Shown piece after piece: positions 1 through 6,412 of a DNA stretch of 14,754 bases (within the stretch, counting starts at the first letter, position 1; each line of letters opens with the position of its first letter). The DNA comes from MGIIb-P sp963934015. Lineage in GTDB: Archaea; Thermoplasmatota; Poseidoniia; Poseidoniales; Thalassarchaeaceae. Location of the stretch: positions 1-14,754 of the forward strand of contig CAWVWT010000035.1 in assembly GCA_963934015.1 (NCBI GenBank), written 5' to 3'. Made by a program: the position numbers and the translations under genes. The notes under the pieces were generated by a model that was not told the origin of the DNA, made no database searches, and saw only the letters and a list, made by a program, of their open reading frames with translations.

Positions 1-1
1 G

Positions 2-844
2 TTTGAGCAACCAGTTCTCCGCGTACCTCGAGTGCAGGGGACTTTCCTGCAAAAGGTCGGCCTGGGACGATATCGCCAGAAGGCAGTCCGATCTTTTCTG
101 AAATCCAACCCGGTATCTAGGGTGATTTCCAAGGGTGCCCCATTTGAATTGAGAGCGGCCAAAGGCTTGGTCACTGAACGCTGGTATCTAACCGACACAG
201 AAGTTAACACGACTGCACACAAATTGGCTAAGGCAACACACATCCTTCTACCTGAGTCGTGGGAAGGCTCGCTAAAGGCCACACACACCTACCCGGGAAT
301 CTTACCACAGGCTTACGTGCCCCTGAATTCGTCTGCCTGGGAGAGTGCAAAAGGACAAGTTCAGAGACAGTTAGGCCTCTCCGAAGGTGATTTGGTCGTA
401 TTCAACCGCAAGTTGACTGGTGACGGAATCCATGATACCCTCGAAATCATCAATTATGAACAATCAATTCGGAAAATGGATGTACATTTCGTAGAGAACA
501 AGGAATCTACTGCAGCCACAGACGGTTCTGCCTGGGAATTACCAGTGCAGGCAACATTGTTCGATGGCGTTCTCACAGGTAGCACGACTCTCGCAGCTGA
601 AGCAGTTGTGCAAGGTGTTCCCACCTTGTTGATTTCCAAAGCCAAGCGTGGATTTCTCACCTATCTTTCAGATCAGCCACATTTTTTCCATTGGAATGAA
701 GACGACCTTTTCGATGGCCGCTTCAATGAGATGGCCAGTGAATGGATGGGTATGATGCGAAGCATGAGGAGTACGGGGCGAACTCCAGTCATCGACGAAA
801 CCAAATCAGTTCTCAACGAATTATTCGGACAACCAGTCCCGTAA
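2..844 (+). CDS. DUF354-family glycosyltransferase-like protein, 5' end cut by window
   Basis: The reading frame is open to the left edge, so the gene starts outside the window; 280 codons remain and the GTG at 32 is unlikely to be the true start. The protein resembles DUF354, an archaeal family with the GT-B fold of UDP-GlcNAc epimerases and glycosyltransferases. The visible matches are a segment reading KGAPFELRAAKGL, a following TDTE and a LAKATHILLPE stretch (family pattern of a Pro-X-X-Arg-X-A-X-GL, an acidic ND-type motif and 'lAd.ii.P'), then an AYVPL motif. A Gly-rich loop follows near positions 568-600 (VLTGSTTLAAEAVVQGVPTL), where family members have a nucleotide-sugar binding GGGTMAREAA-like loop. 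About 60-80 N-terminal residues are probably missing. Its last 24 bases overlap the end of the convergent NUDIX gene. Function in surface glycan synthesis is inferred from the family and from the nearby uppS. Confidence 0.7.
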   Translation, partial: FEQPVLRVPRVQGTFLQKVGLGRYRQKAVRSFLKSNPVSRVISKGAPFELRAAKGLVTERWYLTDTEVNTTAHKLAKATHILLPESWEGSLKATHTYPGILPQAYVPLNSSAWESAKGQVQRQLGLSEGDLVVFNRKLTGDGIHDTLEIINYEQSIRKMDVHFVENKESTAATDGSAWELPVQATLFDGVLTGSTTLAAEAVVQGVPTLLISKAKRGFLTYLSDQPHFFHWNEDDLFDGRFNEMASEWMGMMRSMRSTGRTPVIDETKSVLNELFGQPVP

Positions 845-1225
845 GATGTCCATGTGATCACCAGCGATGGGCAATTCACCATCGAGTACCAAATCTATCG
901 GCCAGAATTTCGCATCAGCGGCATCATCCCCACCGACTGGTTCACCCTCGGCTTCAATCAGATAGACGATGCTGACGATGTGTTTGCGAGGGTCACGTTG
1001 AGGATCACCCTTGGCGTCGAGTAGGTGTACAATTTCACCAGTGAGTCCAGTTTCTTCTTCCAATTCACGTAGTACTGCATCTCGTGGGTCCTCACCATAG
1101 TCGACAAACCCACCCGGTAGAGCCCACGCACCTTTCCATGGTTCATTGCCTCGCTGAATCAACAGTACCTCACCATCCCGACGAACCGCAGCATCCACCG
1201 CTAGAGCAGGGTTGCGATATTCCAC
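821..1225 (-). CDS. NUDIX hydrolase (ADP-ribose pyrophosphatase-like)
   Basis: This 134-residue protein contains a perfect 23-residue Nudix box (GX5EX7REUXEEXGU) at about residues 39-61, from GFVDYGE to RELEEETGL, which binds the divalent metal and hydrolyses nucleoside diphosphates linked to another group X. The N-terminal NPALAVDAAV strand and the PWKGAWALPGG stretch before the box are typical of small ADP-ribose pyrophosphatase or NTP-sanitising members; the exact substrate cannot be told. I chose the GTG at 1225: it lies 4 bases after the uppS stop and has a GGGGAG sequence about 7 bases upstream, overlapping that stop. A longer frame up to 1378 would run over the conserved uppS 3' end and encodes unconserved residues. 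It forms an operon with uppS and overlaps the 3' end of the opposing glycosyltransferase gene by 24 bases. Confidence 0.88.
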   Translation of the reverse strand: MEYRNPALAVDAAVRRDGEVLLIQRGNEPWKGAWALPGGFVDYGEDPRDAVLRELEEETGLTGEIVHLLDAKGDPQRDPRKHIVSIVYLIEAEGEPVGGDDAADAKFWPIDLVLDGELPIAGDHMDILRDWLSE

Positions 1226-1229
1226 GTAC

Positions 1230-2099
1230 TCACTCCCCGTAACGACGCTTGCGTTGTTGGTATGTTTCAATCGCTTCAAACAAATCATCTTGTGAGAATG
1301 AGGGCCAGTAGACATCGGTGAAGTAATACTCTGCATAGGCGGATTGCCACAACAAGAAATTGCTAATCCGCTCTTCACCCGATGTACGAATAACCAAATC
1401 AGGATCGGGCATATTACCTGTCCACAATCGTTTGCTGATTTCAGCCTCGTCGATTGCGTTCAAATCGATATTCCCATCCGCATGGTCCGCAGCAATACCG
1501 CGCACGGCCTCGATGATTTCCTCGCGACTGCCGTAAGCCAAGCAAACCGTGAACACGAATTTGTCATGCTCTGCAGTCACATTTTCTACATTTTCGATGG
1601 CTGTAAGCACACGTTCTGGAAGTAAATCTTTGCGACCAGCAACCTGAACCTTGACCTTGTTTTTCAGAATTCTTTCATCCTTGGAGAGATCGTTTAAACC
1701 CTCAACATAAAGGTCGAATAGAGCCTCTAATTCCTCAGGCTTTCGGCTGTTAATATTCTCTGTACTAAGTGCATATACTGTGAGATATTGAACCCCAATA
1801 TCGAGTACCCAATCCATGACATCTTCGAGTTTTTCTTTGCCTGCTCGATGACCTAAGGTTGCCGTCAATCCGGTGTTGGCTGCATAACGCCGATTGCCAT
1901 CCATGATGATGGAAATGTGTGTAGGGAGTGTATCAGTCATGACACGAGTCTGTAATCTGCGAGCGCGAATTCGATCTGTACGTGATACGATGCTCCACGC
2001 ATAGCGTGAGTTTACGATCCATCGTGCTGGGCCACGGATGATTCGCCACTTCAGTAGCCAGTGGGCTGTTCGGTCCAGCGTACGGCCTAGCCAACCCAT
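1230..2099 (-). CDS. uppS: Polyprenyl diphosphate synthase (cis-prenyltransferase, UppS/DHDDS type)
   Basis: This enzyme adds isopentenyl diphosphate in cis to an allylic primer to make the long polyprenyl diphosphate that becomes the dolichyl or undecaprenyl phosphate sugar carrier at the membrane. The hallmarks are all present: HISIIMDGNRRYA with the catalytic Asp at about residue 67, GHRAGKE, the YALSTEN motif, and RTSGEERISNFLLWQ with the pyrophosphate-binding arginines at about 238-245, followed by YFTDVYWPSF. The start is uncertain. ATG at 2099 gives 289 residues with a basic, Trp-rich, amphipathic extension of about 50 residues; the internal ATG at 1940 would give 236 residues, close to the usual bacterial length; a TTG at 2132 is also in frame. 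I keep 2099 because the frame is continuous and archaeal members often have a short membrane-binding N-terminal helix. It is followed by the NUDIX gene 4 bases on. The divergent neighbour begins 70 bases away. Confidence 0.93.
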   Translation of the reverse strand: MGWLGRTLDRTAHWLLKWRIIRGPARWIVNSRYAWSIVSRTDRIRARRLQTRVMTDTLPTHISIIMDGNRRYAANTGLTATLGHRAGKEKLEDVMDWVLDIGVQYLTVYALSTENINSRKPEELEALFDLYVEGLNDLSKDERILKNKVKVQVAGRKDLLPERVLTAIENVENVTAEHDKFVFTVCLAYGSREEIIEAVRGIAADHADGNIDLNAIDEAEISKRLWTGNMPDPDLVIRTSGEERISNFLLWQSAYAEYYFTDVYWPSFSQDDLFEAIETYQQRKRRYGE

Positions 2100-2169
2100 A
2101 CCGTGTCGAGTCCGCCTTCCCTCTTGATGCAATCGGGTGGCTTGATAGCGTGGACCGTATGGCCATTAC

Positions 2170-2841
2170 ATGCGCCGCGAGGTAGTCTACATCCTCACCA
2201 TCGGCATCGGTTTGTGGGTCGACCAAAATGGGACAGATTGGCCAATCAAAGGCGAATACATTGTCGACATCGTTTGTTGGACAATCTTCATGACTATTTT
2301 TGTCCGAGGTGAACGATTAGAGCGCATCGAAATGTTGGCCGTGCTGGCTTTTGCAACCCCGATGGAACTGTTCTTCACCGAAGTTTGGCATCTGTATGAA
2401 TATCGTGAGGGGTTGATGCCGTTGTTCGTGCCTGCTGGTCACTGGTTCCTGTTTGATTTAGGCCGCCGATTTTCTCATCGTTTGCTCGAAAAGTGGTCCT
2501 GGCCATCGATTCTTCCTTTCGTTCCCCTATCACTGTATTTTGCATACCAAGGAGTTGACACATCGGGAATTTTCTTGCTTCTAATTCTACTCTGTTTCAT
2601 GCGATGGGGACCTGAACGTCGCCTGTATGCCACGATGGCATGGTTGGCACTCGCGATGGAATTATGGGGTACATACTTGGGCAATTGGGCTTGGTATTCT
2701 GATGTAGCTTGGACACCATTGACGGCATTGAACCCACCTCTCCTGTGTGGTGTTGTCTACGCGCTGGGCGATTTGCTGGTTAATCTGGCAGTCAATCGAT
2801 TCACTCAAACACAATTGATGGACGATCCCCCAGTGCGTTGA
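2170..2841 (+). CDS. Polytopic membrane protein of unknown function with internal repeat
   Basis: I do not assign this 223-residue protein to a named family. It is very hydrophobic, with about six or seven predicted membrane segments (roughly residues 4-16, 32-45, 54-72, 83-97, 113-126, 132-145, 153-170 and 187-207, some marginal). Polar residues sit in conserved-looking clusters: MELFFTEVWHLYEYR followed by FVPAGH at 65-91, and MELWGTYLGNWAWYSD followed by NPP at 163-190. These clusters look like two copies of one motif, which suggests an internal duplication and a buried Glu/His/Tyr active or binding site. The ATG at 2170 is the first plausible start. The gene diverges from uppS (70 bases between starts) and its last 41 bases overlap the convergent HAD gene. 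A role in isoprenoid or lipid chemistry is possible from context only. Confidence 0.75.
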   Translation: MRREVVYILTIGIGLWVDQNGTDWPIKGEYIVDIVCWTIFMTIFVRGERLERIEMLAVLAFATPMELFFTEVWHLYEYREGLMPLFVPAGHWFLFDLGRRFSHRLLEKWSWPSILPFVPLSLYFAYQGVDTSGIFLLLILLCFMRWGPERRLYATMAWLALAMELWGTYLGNWAWYSDVAWTPLTALNPPLLCGVVYALGDLLVNLAVNRFTQTQLMDDPPVR

Positions 2842-3343
2842 TCGTTTTCTGGCTGGCATTGACCACGATGACTTCACCAGCATAAGGCCAGGTTTTCAAG
2901 TCGTGGCTAGAATTTCCAGCGTAGGCGAATTGCCCTTTTCCATAGCGTTCTGCAAGCGCTTTACCCTTTGCCCCCATGCGTAAATTAGTGACTCCATCAC
3001 TGCCCATGACATCATCAAAAATACCGACATAATCTGCAATTTTTCTTGCCACAGAAATCTCAGATGCCGTGCACAGAATTACTTCTCGTCCACTTGCTTT
3101 TTCATCCTTCAGCCAAGCGAGGAAAGGTTCGTTGTACTCGAGTTCTGCTGGGTCGAATTTGAGTTTGCGGCCGAGTATCTGTTTCCATCTCGCTCGACGA
3201 TTGGTCAGGTCGAGGTAAAACATCCAAGGAATCAACCAAAATCGAGGGAGAACCACACGACGGAAGGTCACCCGGGACATATCTGTGAAAATCAATGTCC
3301 CATCGAGGTCGACCGCAAGTGGCAGTTTTGTCGGCTCTCCCAT
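2801..3343 (-). CDS. HAD-superfamily phosphatase-like protein, related to HAD domain of HAD-UbiA prenyltransferases
   Basis: This 180-residue protein shows the HAD phosphohydrolase motifs: motif I VDLDGTLIFTD with the nucleophile Asp12 and acid-base Asp14, motif II ILCTAS with Thr92, a motif III lysine at 126 or 128, and motif IV YAGNSSHD ending in Asp148. The pattern DLDGTLIxTD, YNEPFLAWL, CTAS, GxFDxVxxSDGxxNL, YAGNSxxDL and VVNA is the one I know from the N-terminal HAD domain of bacterial proteins fused to a UbiA/decaprenylphosphoryl-ribose-type prenyltransferase; here that domain stands alone. A long hydrophobic stretch at 29-45 (with FWLIPWMFYL) is the cap region and may touch the membrane. 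Substrate is unknown; a phosphorylated polyprenyl or sugar intermediate is inferred. ATG at 3343 is the start. The 3' end overlaps the opposing membrane-protein gene by 41 bases. Confidence 0.85.
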   Translation of the reverse strand: MGEPTKLPLAVDLDGTLIFTDMSRVTFRRVVLPRFWLIPWMFYLDLTNRRARWKQILGRKLKFDPAELEYNEPFLAWLKDEKASGREVILCTASEISVARKIADYVGIFDDVMGSDGVTNLRMGAKGKALAERYGKGQFAYAGNSSHDLKTWPYAGEVIVVNASQKTINALGDRPSIVFE

Positions 3344-3380
3344 GACGTCTATGGCATCAATGGGTCGCTTTCAATCTGTC

Positions 3381-3395
3381 CTCTGCTGCGCAGAG
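3381..3395. promoter_or_regulatory. Perfect inverted repeat in divergent promoter region
   Basis: CTCTGC-TGC-GCAGAG is a perfect 6-bp inverted repeat with a 3-base centre. It lies in the 59-bp gap between the divergent HAD gene (start 3343) and the phosphotransferase-like gene (GTG 3403), ending 7 bases before the latter start. It could be an operator or a hairpin in a short leader. Chance occurrence is not excluded. Confidence 0.3.
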
Positions 3396-3402
3396 TATTG
3401 AT

Positions 3403-4587
3403 GTGGATGCGACCTTTGGGCAATACGTGGACATTGAATCCGAACCATGGTATCCGCGTGTTGCAGTGAATTCTGTGACCGATGCAATCTTGGCCCTTCC
3501 TGCTGGATTTTCATCTCACGTTCTGCATGTGCGCTGGGATAGTTTACCGGTGGGCTTGCCTGATGGTGATATGGGTTCCAGTGAGTGGTGGGATTTACTT
3601 TCACCCACATGGGGAAAATGGGTCGAAGGAAAACCCCTCTCTGTCACCTCAAACAAGGTAGGGTGGTTGGTTGAATTTACGAATCATGAAGCACAGATAT
3701 TACCACTGGATGAAGATGGCCATGGCCGCCGTCTTGCGGCACTAGATTGCGACGAATTACACACCGCAATTGGTGGTCTCCAAGTCGATGGCCGAGATAT
3801 GATTCTGATATTCAAAAAATTAGCGATGGATGCACTGCCGAAGGACGACCAGAATTTGCGATTGGCTGGAGAGGCATTGGGCCGGTTTCATGCCACCTGT
3901 GGTCGCACTTTGGCGACGCCAAATGATGAGAGAGCTTGGAACAAACGCCTCGATACATTGGAGCCGCGCACACGTTCTGCAACCAAATGGCGTGCACCAC
4001 ACTCGTCAGATACACAGGGAACCATTACACATCGTAACTTTGGCCTCGATCATTGTCATTTGGTTGAGGGGAAAGTCATCATATCCGGCTGTGTAGGTGG
4101 TATCTACAACGCGTTGGTCCCAGAGACATCACCATCTCCTGCATTGCGAGATGTTGCGGCTGCAGTTCTCAATCTGTCTCCTGATGAAAAGAGGGCATTC
4201 TGCGAGGGATGGGTATCGACTGCTCCGTCTCACTGGTCCTCTCACAAGGCATTGGATAGCCACCGAGGTGGCCTCATCATCTGGGAATACGAACAGTATC
4301 TTGAGCAACGGCTGTTCCATCAAGCATGGGGGCAAAAAGAACCACCTCATGTCACACAATTCCTTGCCACAGTATCCAGTGTTCAGAATGGCATGTATCG
4401 GGTTCGAACAATTGCTGCTGGGGCTTTGATATGTACGTTCGTTCCATTGACCGCAATTCTCTATTGGATTTTCTATCCTGGTTCAGAAATCCCTTCTGAT
4501 TTCGCTTTGGGGAGTGTAGGACTGATGGGAATCAGTGGTTGGATTTTGAACAAAATCTACCGGTATTCCGCCCCTAAACCCTGGTGA
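3403..4587 (+). CDS. Predicted membrane-anchored degenerate phosphotransferase-fold (pseudokinase-like) protein
   Basis: This 394-residue protein is not confidently assigned. The middle resembles the aminoglycoside phosphotransferase/choline kinase fold: AGEALGRFHA at 155-164 corresponds to the helix 'LGrLHa', ITHRNFGLDHCHL at 208-220 to the catalytic loop HGDLHxxN, KVIISGCVGG at 224-233 to the metal-binding strand 'viDFg', and SPALRDVAAAVLNL at 244-257 to 'DlA..l'. In this reading the catalytic Asp is Asn212, the loop Asn is His217 and the metal-binding Asp is lost, so it would be inactive or act by another mechanism. Two C-terminal hydrophobic segments (about 337-357 and 367-384) with a basic tail anchor it in the membrane. 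The GTG at 3403 is the only standard start in frame after the stop at 3343. The last 14 bases overlap gpmA. The family link is inference from spaced motifs. Confidence 0.6.
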   Translation: MDATFGQYVDIESEPWYPRVAVNSVTDAILALPAGFSSHVLHVRWDSLPVGLPDGDMGSSEWWDLLSPTWGKWVEGKPLSVTSNKVGWLVEFTNHEAQILPLDEDGHGRRLAALDCDELHTAIGGLQVDGRDMILIFKKLAMDALPKDDQNLRLAGEALGRFHATCGRTLATPNDERAWNKRLDTLEPRTRSATKWRAPHSSDTQGTITHRNFGLDHCHLVEGKVIISGCVGGIYNALVPETSPSPALRDVAAAVLNLSPDEKRAFCEGWVSTAPSHWSSHKALDSHRGGLIIWEYEQYLEQRLFHQAWGQKEPPHVTQFLATVSSVQNGMYRVRTIAAGALICTFVPLTAILYWIFYPGSEIPSDFALGSVGLMGISGWILNKIYRYSAPKPW

Positions 4588-5176
4588 AAACACCATCGTT
4601 GTAGGCATAAATTCGAGGAACACCAGTAGGAATCTCAAGGCTGAGAATTTCATCCTTTGACAAGTTCTCAATTTTCATGACGATGCTCCGTAAACTATTG
4701 CCATGTGCTGCGACCAGTACTGTTTTCCCGGCTGCTAAATCAGGCTTAATGGCCTCATCCAAGTATGGGAGTGTACGCTTAGCACACATGGCTAGGCTCT
4801 CACCTTCTTTTCCAGGAGGGGGTACATCATAGGAACGACGCCAGATATGGACTTGTTCATCTCCATATTTTGCACGGGTTTCATTCTTGTCAAGACCTTG
4901 CAGATCGCCATAGTGACGTTCATTCAGTCGATTATCACGGTGCGTCGGCACATCGCTTGAAACTTGATTGTGTTGCATGACAATATCTGCAGTATTTTGT
5001 GCTCGAATTAAGCCACTCGTATGTACAACATCGATTTGTGTATCGGCCAATTCTTCGCCAGCCTTGGCAGCCTCAGTTTCACCAATCGCTGAAAGTCCAA
5101 CATCGGTCCAACCGGTGAATTTGTTGGCGGCATTCCAAACAGATTGGCCATGCCGCAGTAGAATCAGTGTGGCCAT
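4574..5176 (-). CDS. gpmA: 2,3-bisphosphoglycerate-dependent phosphoglycerate mutase
   Basis: The enzyme interconverts 3- and 2-phosphoglycerate in glycolysis and gluconeogenesis through a phosphohistidine. All family motifs are visible in 200 residues: LRHGQSVWN with the phosphorylated His9, FTGWTDVGLS at 20-29, the substrate-binding Arg at 58 in LIRAQNTA, NERHYGDLQGLDK with the acid-base Glu86, WRRSYDVPPP at 112-121 and AHGNSLR with His158. It is shorter than the roughly 250-residue E. coli GpmA, lacking part of the segment after the PPP motif and the C-terminal tail; compact forms are known. ATG at 5176 is preceded by GAGGGA, which overlaps the stop of the mscS-like gene 9 bases upstream, so the two are probably co-transcribed and co-translated. 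Many archaea use the cofactor-independent ApgM instead, so bacterial ancestry by transfer is plausible. Confidence 0.96.
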   Translation of the reverse strand: MATLILLRHGQSVWNAANKFTGWTDVGLSAIGETEAAKAGEELADTQIDVVHTSGLIRAQNTADIVMQHNQVSSDVPTHRDNRLNERHYGDLQGLDKNETRAKYGDEQVHIWRRSYDVPPPGKEGESLAMCAKRTLPYLDEAIKPDLAAGKTVLVAAHGNSLRSIVMKIENLSKDEILSLEIPTGVPRIYAYNDGVFTRV

Positions 5177-5185
5177 CAGATTCCC

Positions 5186-6328
5186 TCAATCCAAAGTTCT
5201 CTGATTGCGGACTCGTGGTTCATAGAATACGATGCCATTTTCCTTGGCTAAACGAGCGACATTGAGTAAGAATGATTGGCGTGCATCTCTCTCATTAGCG
5301 CCCCCTTCGACATCCCAGTAAATGTTACAGGAAATTTCGATAGAATCCTTGGAGATGGCAGAGACCTTGGCGTAGCAAGAATCTTCCTTCATGGTATTCT
5401 CATCGTTTCGGATGAGTTCACCTACACCATTGGTGAAGTTCTCAATTGCATCCGGATCACTATCCAAGTCCAGAGAGATGACCGGTCGATATCTGCGCCA
5501 GCGTCGCTTGCCAAAATTCTCGATGGGTTTGGAGGTTAGATTAGCATTTGGAATGGTTACCACTGTGTCCACACCTGTGCGTAGAAGAGTGGTTCTCAAA
5601 CTGATACTGATGACTTCTCCTTCAGCTCCGCTAATCAGGACCCAATCACCGACACGGAATGGTCGGTCAAGCAATACTGTGACCGCTCCGAAGACATTGG
5701 CGATACTGTCTTTGGCGGCGAGAGCAAGTGCCAGACCTGTAATCCCCAGACCAGCAACCATCGTGGTTAAATCAAAATTCAATGCATCGGCGATGAAGAT
5801 TGAGCCAAAGATGACAATACAGAATCGCAAGACGCTTTCGACAGCTCCAATGAGAGTTTGTTCAGCTCCATCCAGTTCCTCATCATCATCCCAGTATTCT
5901 ACAACAGCCTGAACAGCGACGGTTAGACGAAGTGCCCACGCGATGATTGCGATAAGCATCACAACCTGTGCAAGTGATGGCAGCCAAAATGCGACAAACT
6001 CTGGCATTACAGCAGATTCACCTTCGATGAGCATAAGACTGCATTGCCAGAGAACTCCAGCCCCCATCGCGGTACCGAGAGCCTTGCTTGAACCCTGTAT
6101 AGCGAGTTTTGCGATTGGACTTTTCTCACAAATCCCGGAGAACATTTTGGGGATTAAAACCATAGCAAAAATTCGCGCCACGAAGACTAACCCGATGAAT
6201 CCAAGCAACACAACAATGGTTCCTTGATTGAAACCAAACATCACATTGTCCCAATTTGGGATCATCTCTACCACACTGTCCATGAGGGGCCGAATCAGCA
6301 ATAGGGGTTGATTATTTCGCTCAACCAT
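5186..6328 (-). CDS. MscS-family mechanosensitive ion channel
   Basis: This 380-residue protein is a small-conductance mechanosensitive channel that opens under membrane tension to release solutes in osmotic downshock. Predicted membrane helices lie near 35-58, 84-102, 112-140, 160-183 and the pore-lining stretch 187-218. The last has the Gly/Ala packing pattern of TM3 (GLGITGLALALAAKDSIANVFG). It is followed by the beta domain signature, with DRPFRVGDWVLI, GEVISISLRTTLLRT and the TIPNANL motif at 257-264, and by an alpha/beta cytosolic vestibule. Helices before TM3 exceed those of E. coli MscS, as in longer YbdG-like members; an acidic loop WDDDEELDG precedes the pore region. ATG at 6328 was taken; in-frame ATGs at 6283 and 6265 are possible alternatives. 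It leads the operon with gpmA (9-base gap) and diverges from the carboxypeptidase gene. Confidence 0.93.
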   Translation of the reverse strand: MVERNNQPLLLIRPLMDSVVEMIPNWDNVMFGFNQGTIVVLLGFIGLVFVARIFAMVLIPKMFSGICEKSPIAKLAIQGSSKALGTAMGAGVLWQCSLMLIEGESAVMPEFVAFWLPSLAQVVMLIAIIAWALRLTVAVQAVVEYWDDDEELDGAEQTLIGAVESVLRFCIVIFGSIFIADALNFDLTTMVAGLGITGLALALAAKDSIANVFGAVTVLLDRPFRVGDWVLISGAEGEVISISLRTTLLRTGVDTVVTIPNANLTSKPIENFGKRRWRRYRPVISLDLDSDPDAIENFTNGVGELIRNDENTMKEDSCYAKVSAISKDSIEISCNIYWDVEGGANERDARQSFLLNVARLAKENGIVFYEPRVRNQRTLD

Positions 6329-6340
6329 TCTTCATGACAC

Positions 6341-6357
6341 CGTCCCCTAAAGGGACG
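6341..6357. promoter_or_regulatory. Perfect inverted repeat between mscS-like and carboxypeptidase genes
   Basis: CGTCCC-CTAAA-GGGACG is a perfect 6-bp inverted repeat with a 5-base A/T-leaning centre. It sits 13 bases upstream of the mscS-like ATG on one side and about 56 bases before the carboxypeptidase start on the other. The placement fits a dimeric regulator operator or a hairpin in the mscS leader; no regulator is encoded nearby and the site is unproven. Confidence 0.35.
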
Positions 6358-6412
6358 ATTCTGTGCGGGTCGTGGTGGCGGTCTATTGAAATGGAGAAGG
6401 TATCTCGACTGT

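Noticed and set aside
1226..1378. N-terminal extension of the NUDIX gene to an upstream ATG
   Set aside because: It overlaps the conserved uppS C-terminus and encodes unconserved residues; the GTG at 1225 has a good ribosome site and operon spacing.
2159..2166. ATGGCCAT palindrome between uppS and the divergent membrane-protein gene
   Set aside because: Eight bases without extension are expected by chance at this frequency, and the flanks do not pair.
5391..5912. 173-residue open frame on the plus strand inside the mscS-like gene
   Set aside because: It is antisense to conserved pore and beta-domain codons; the Ser/Thr-rich product with a run of serines mirrors Asp/Glu codons of the true gene.
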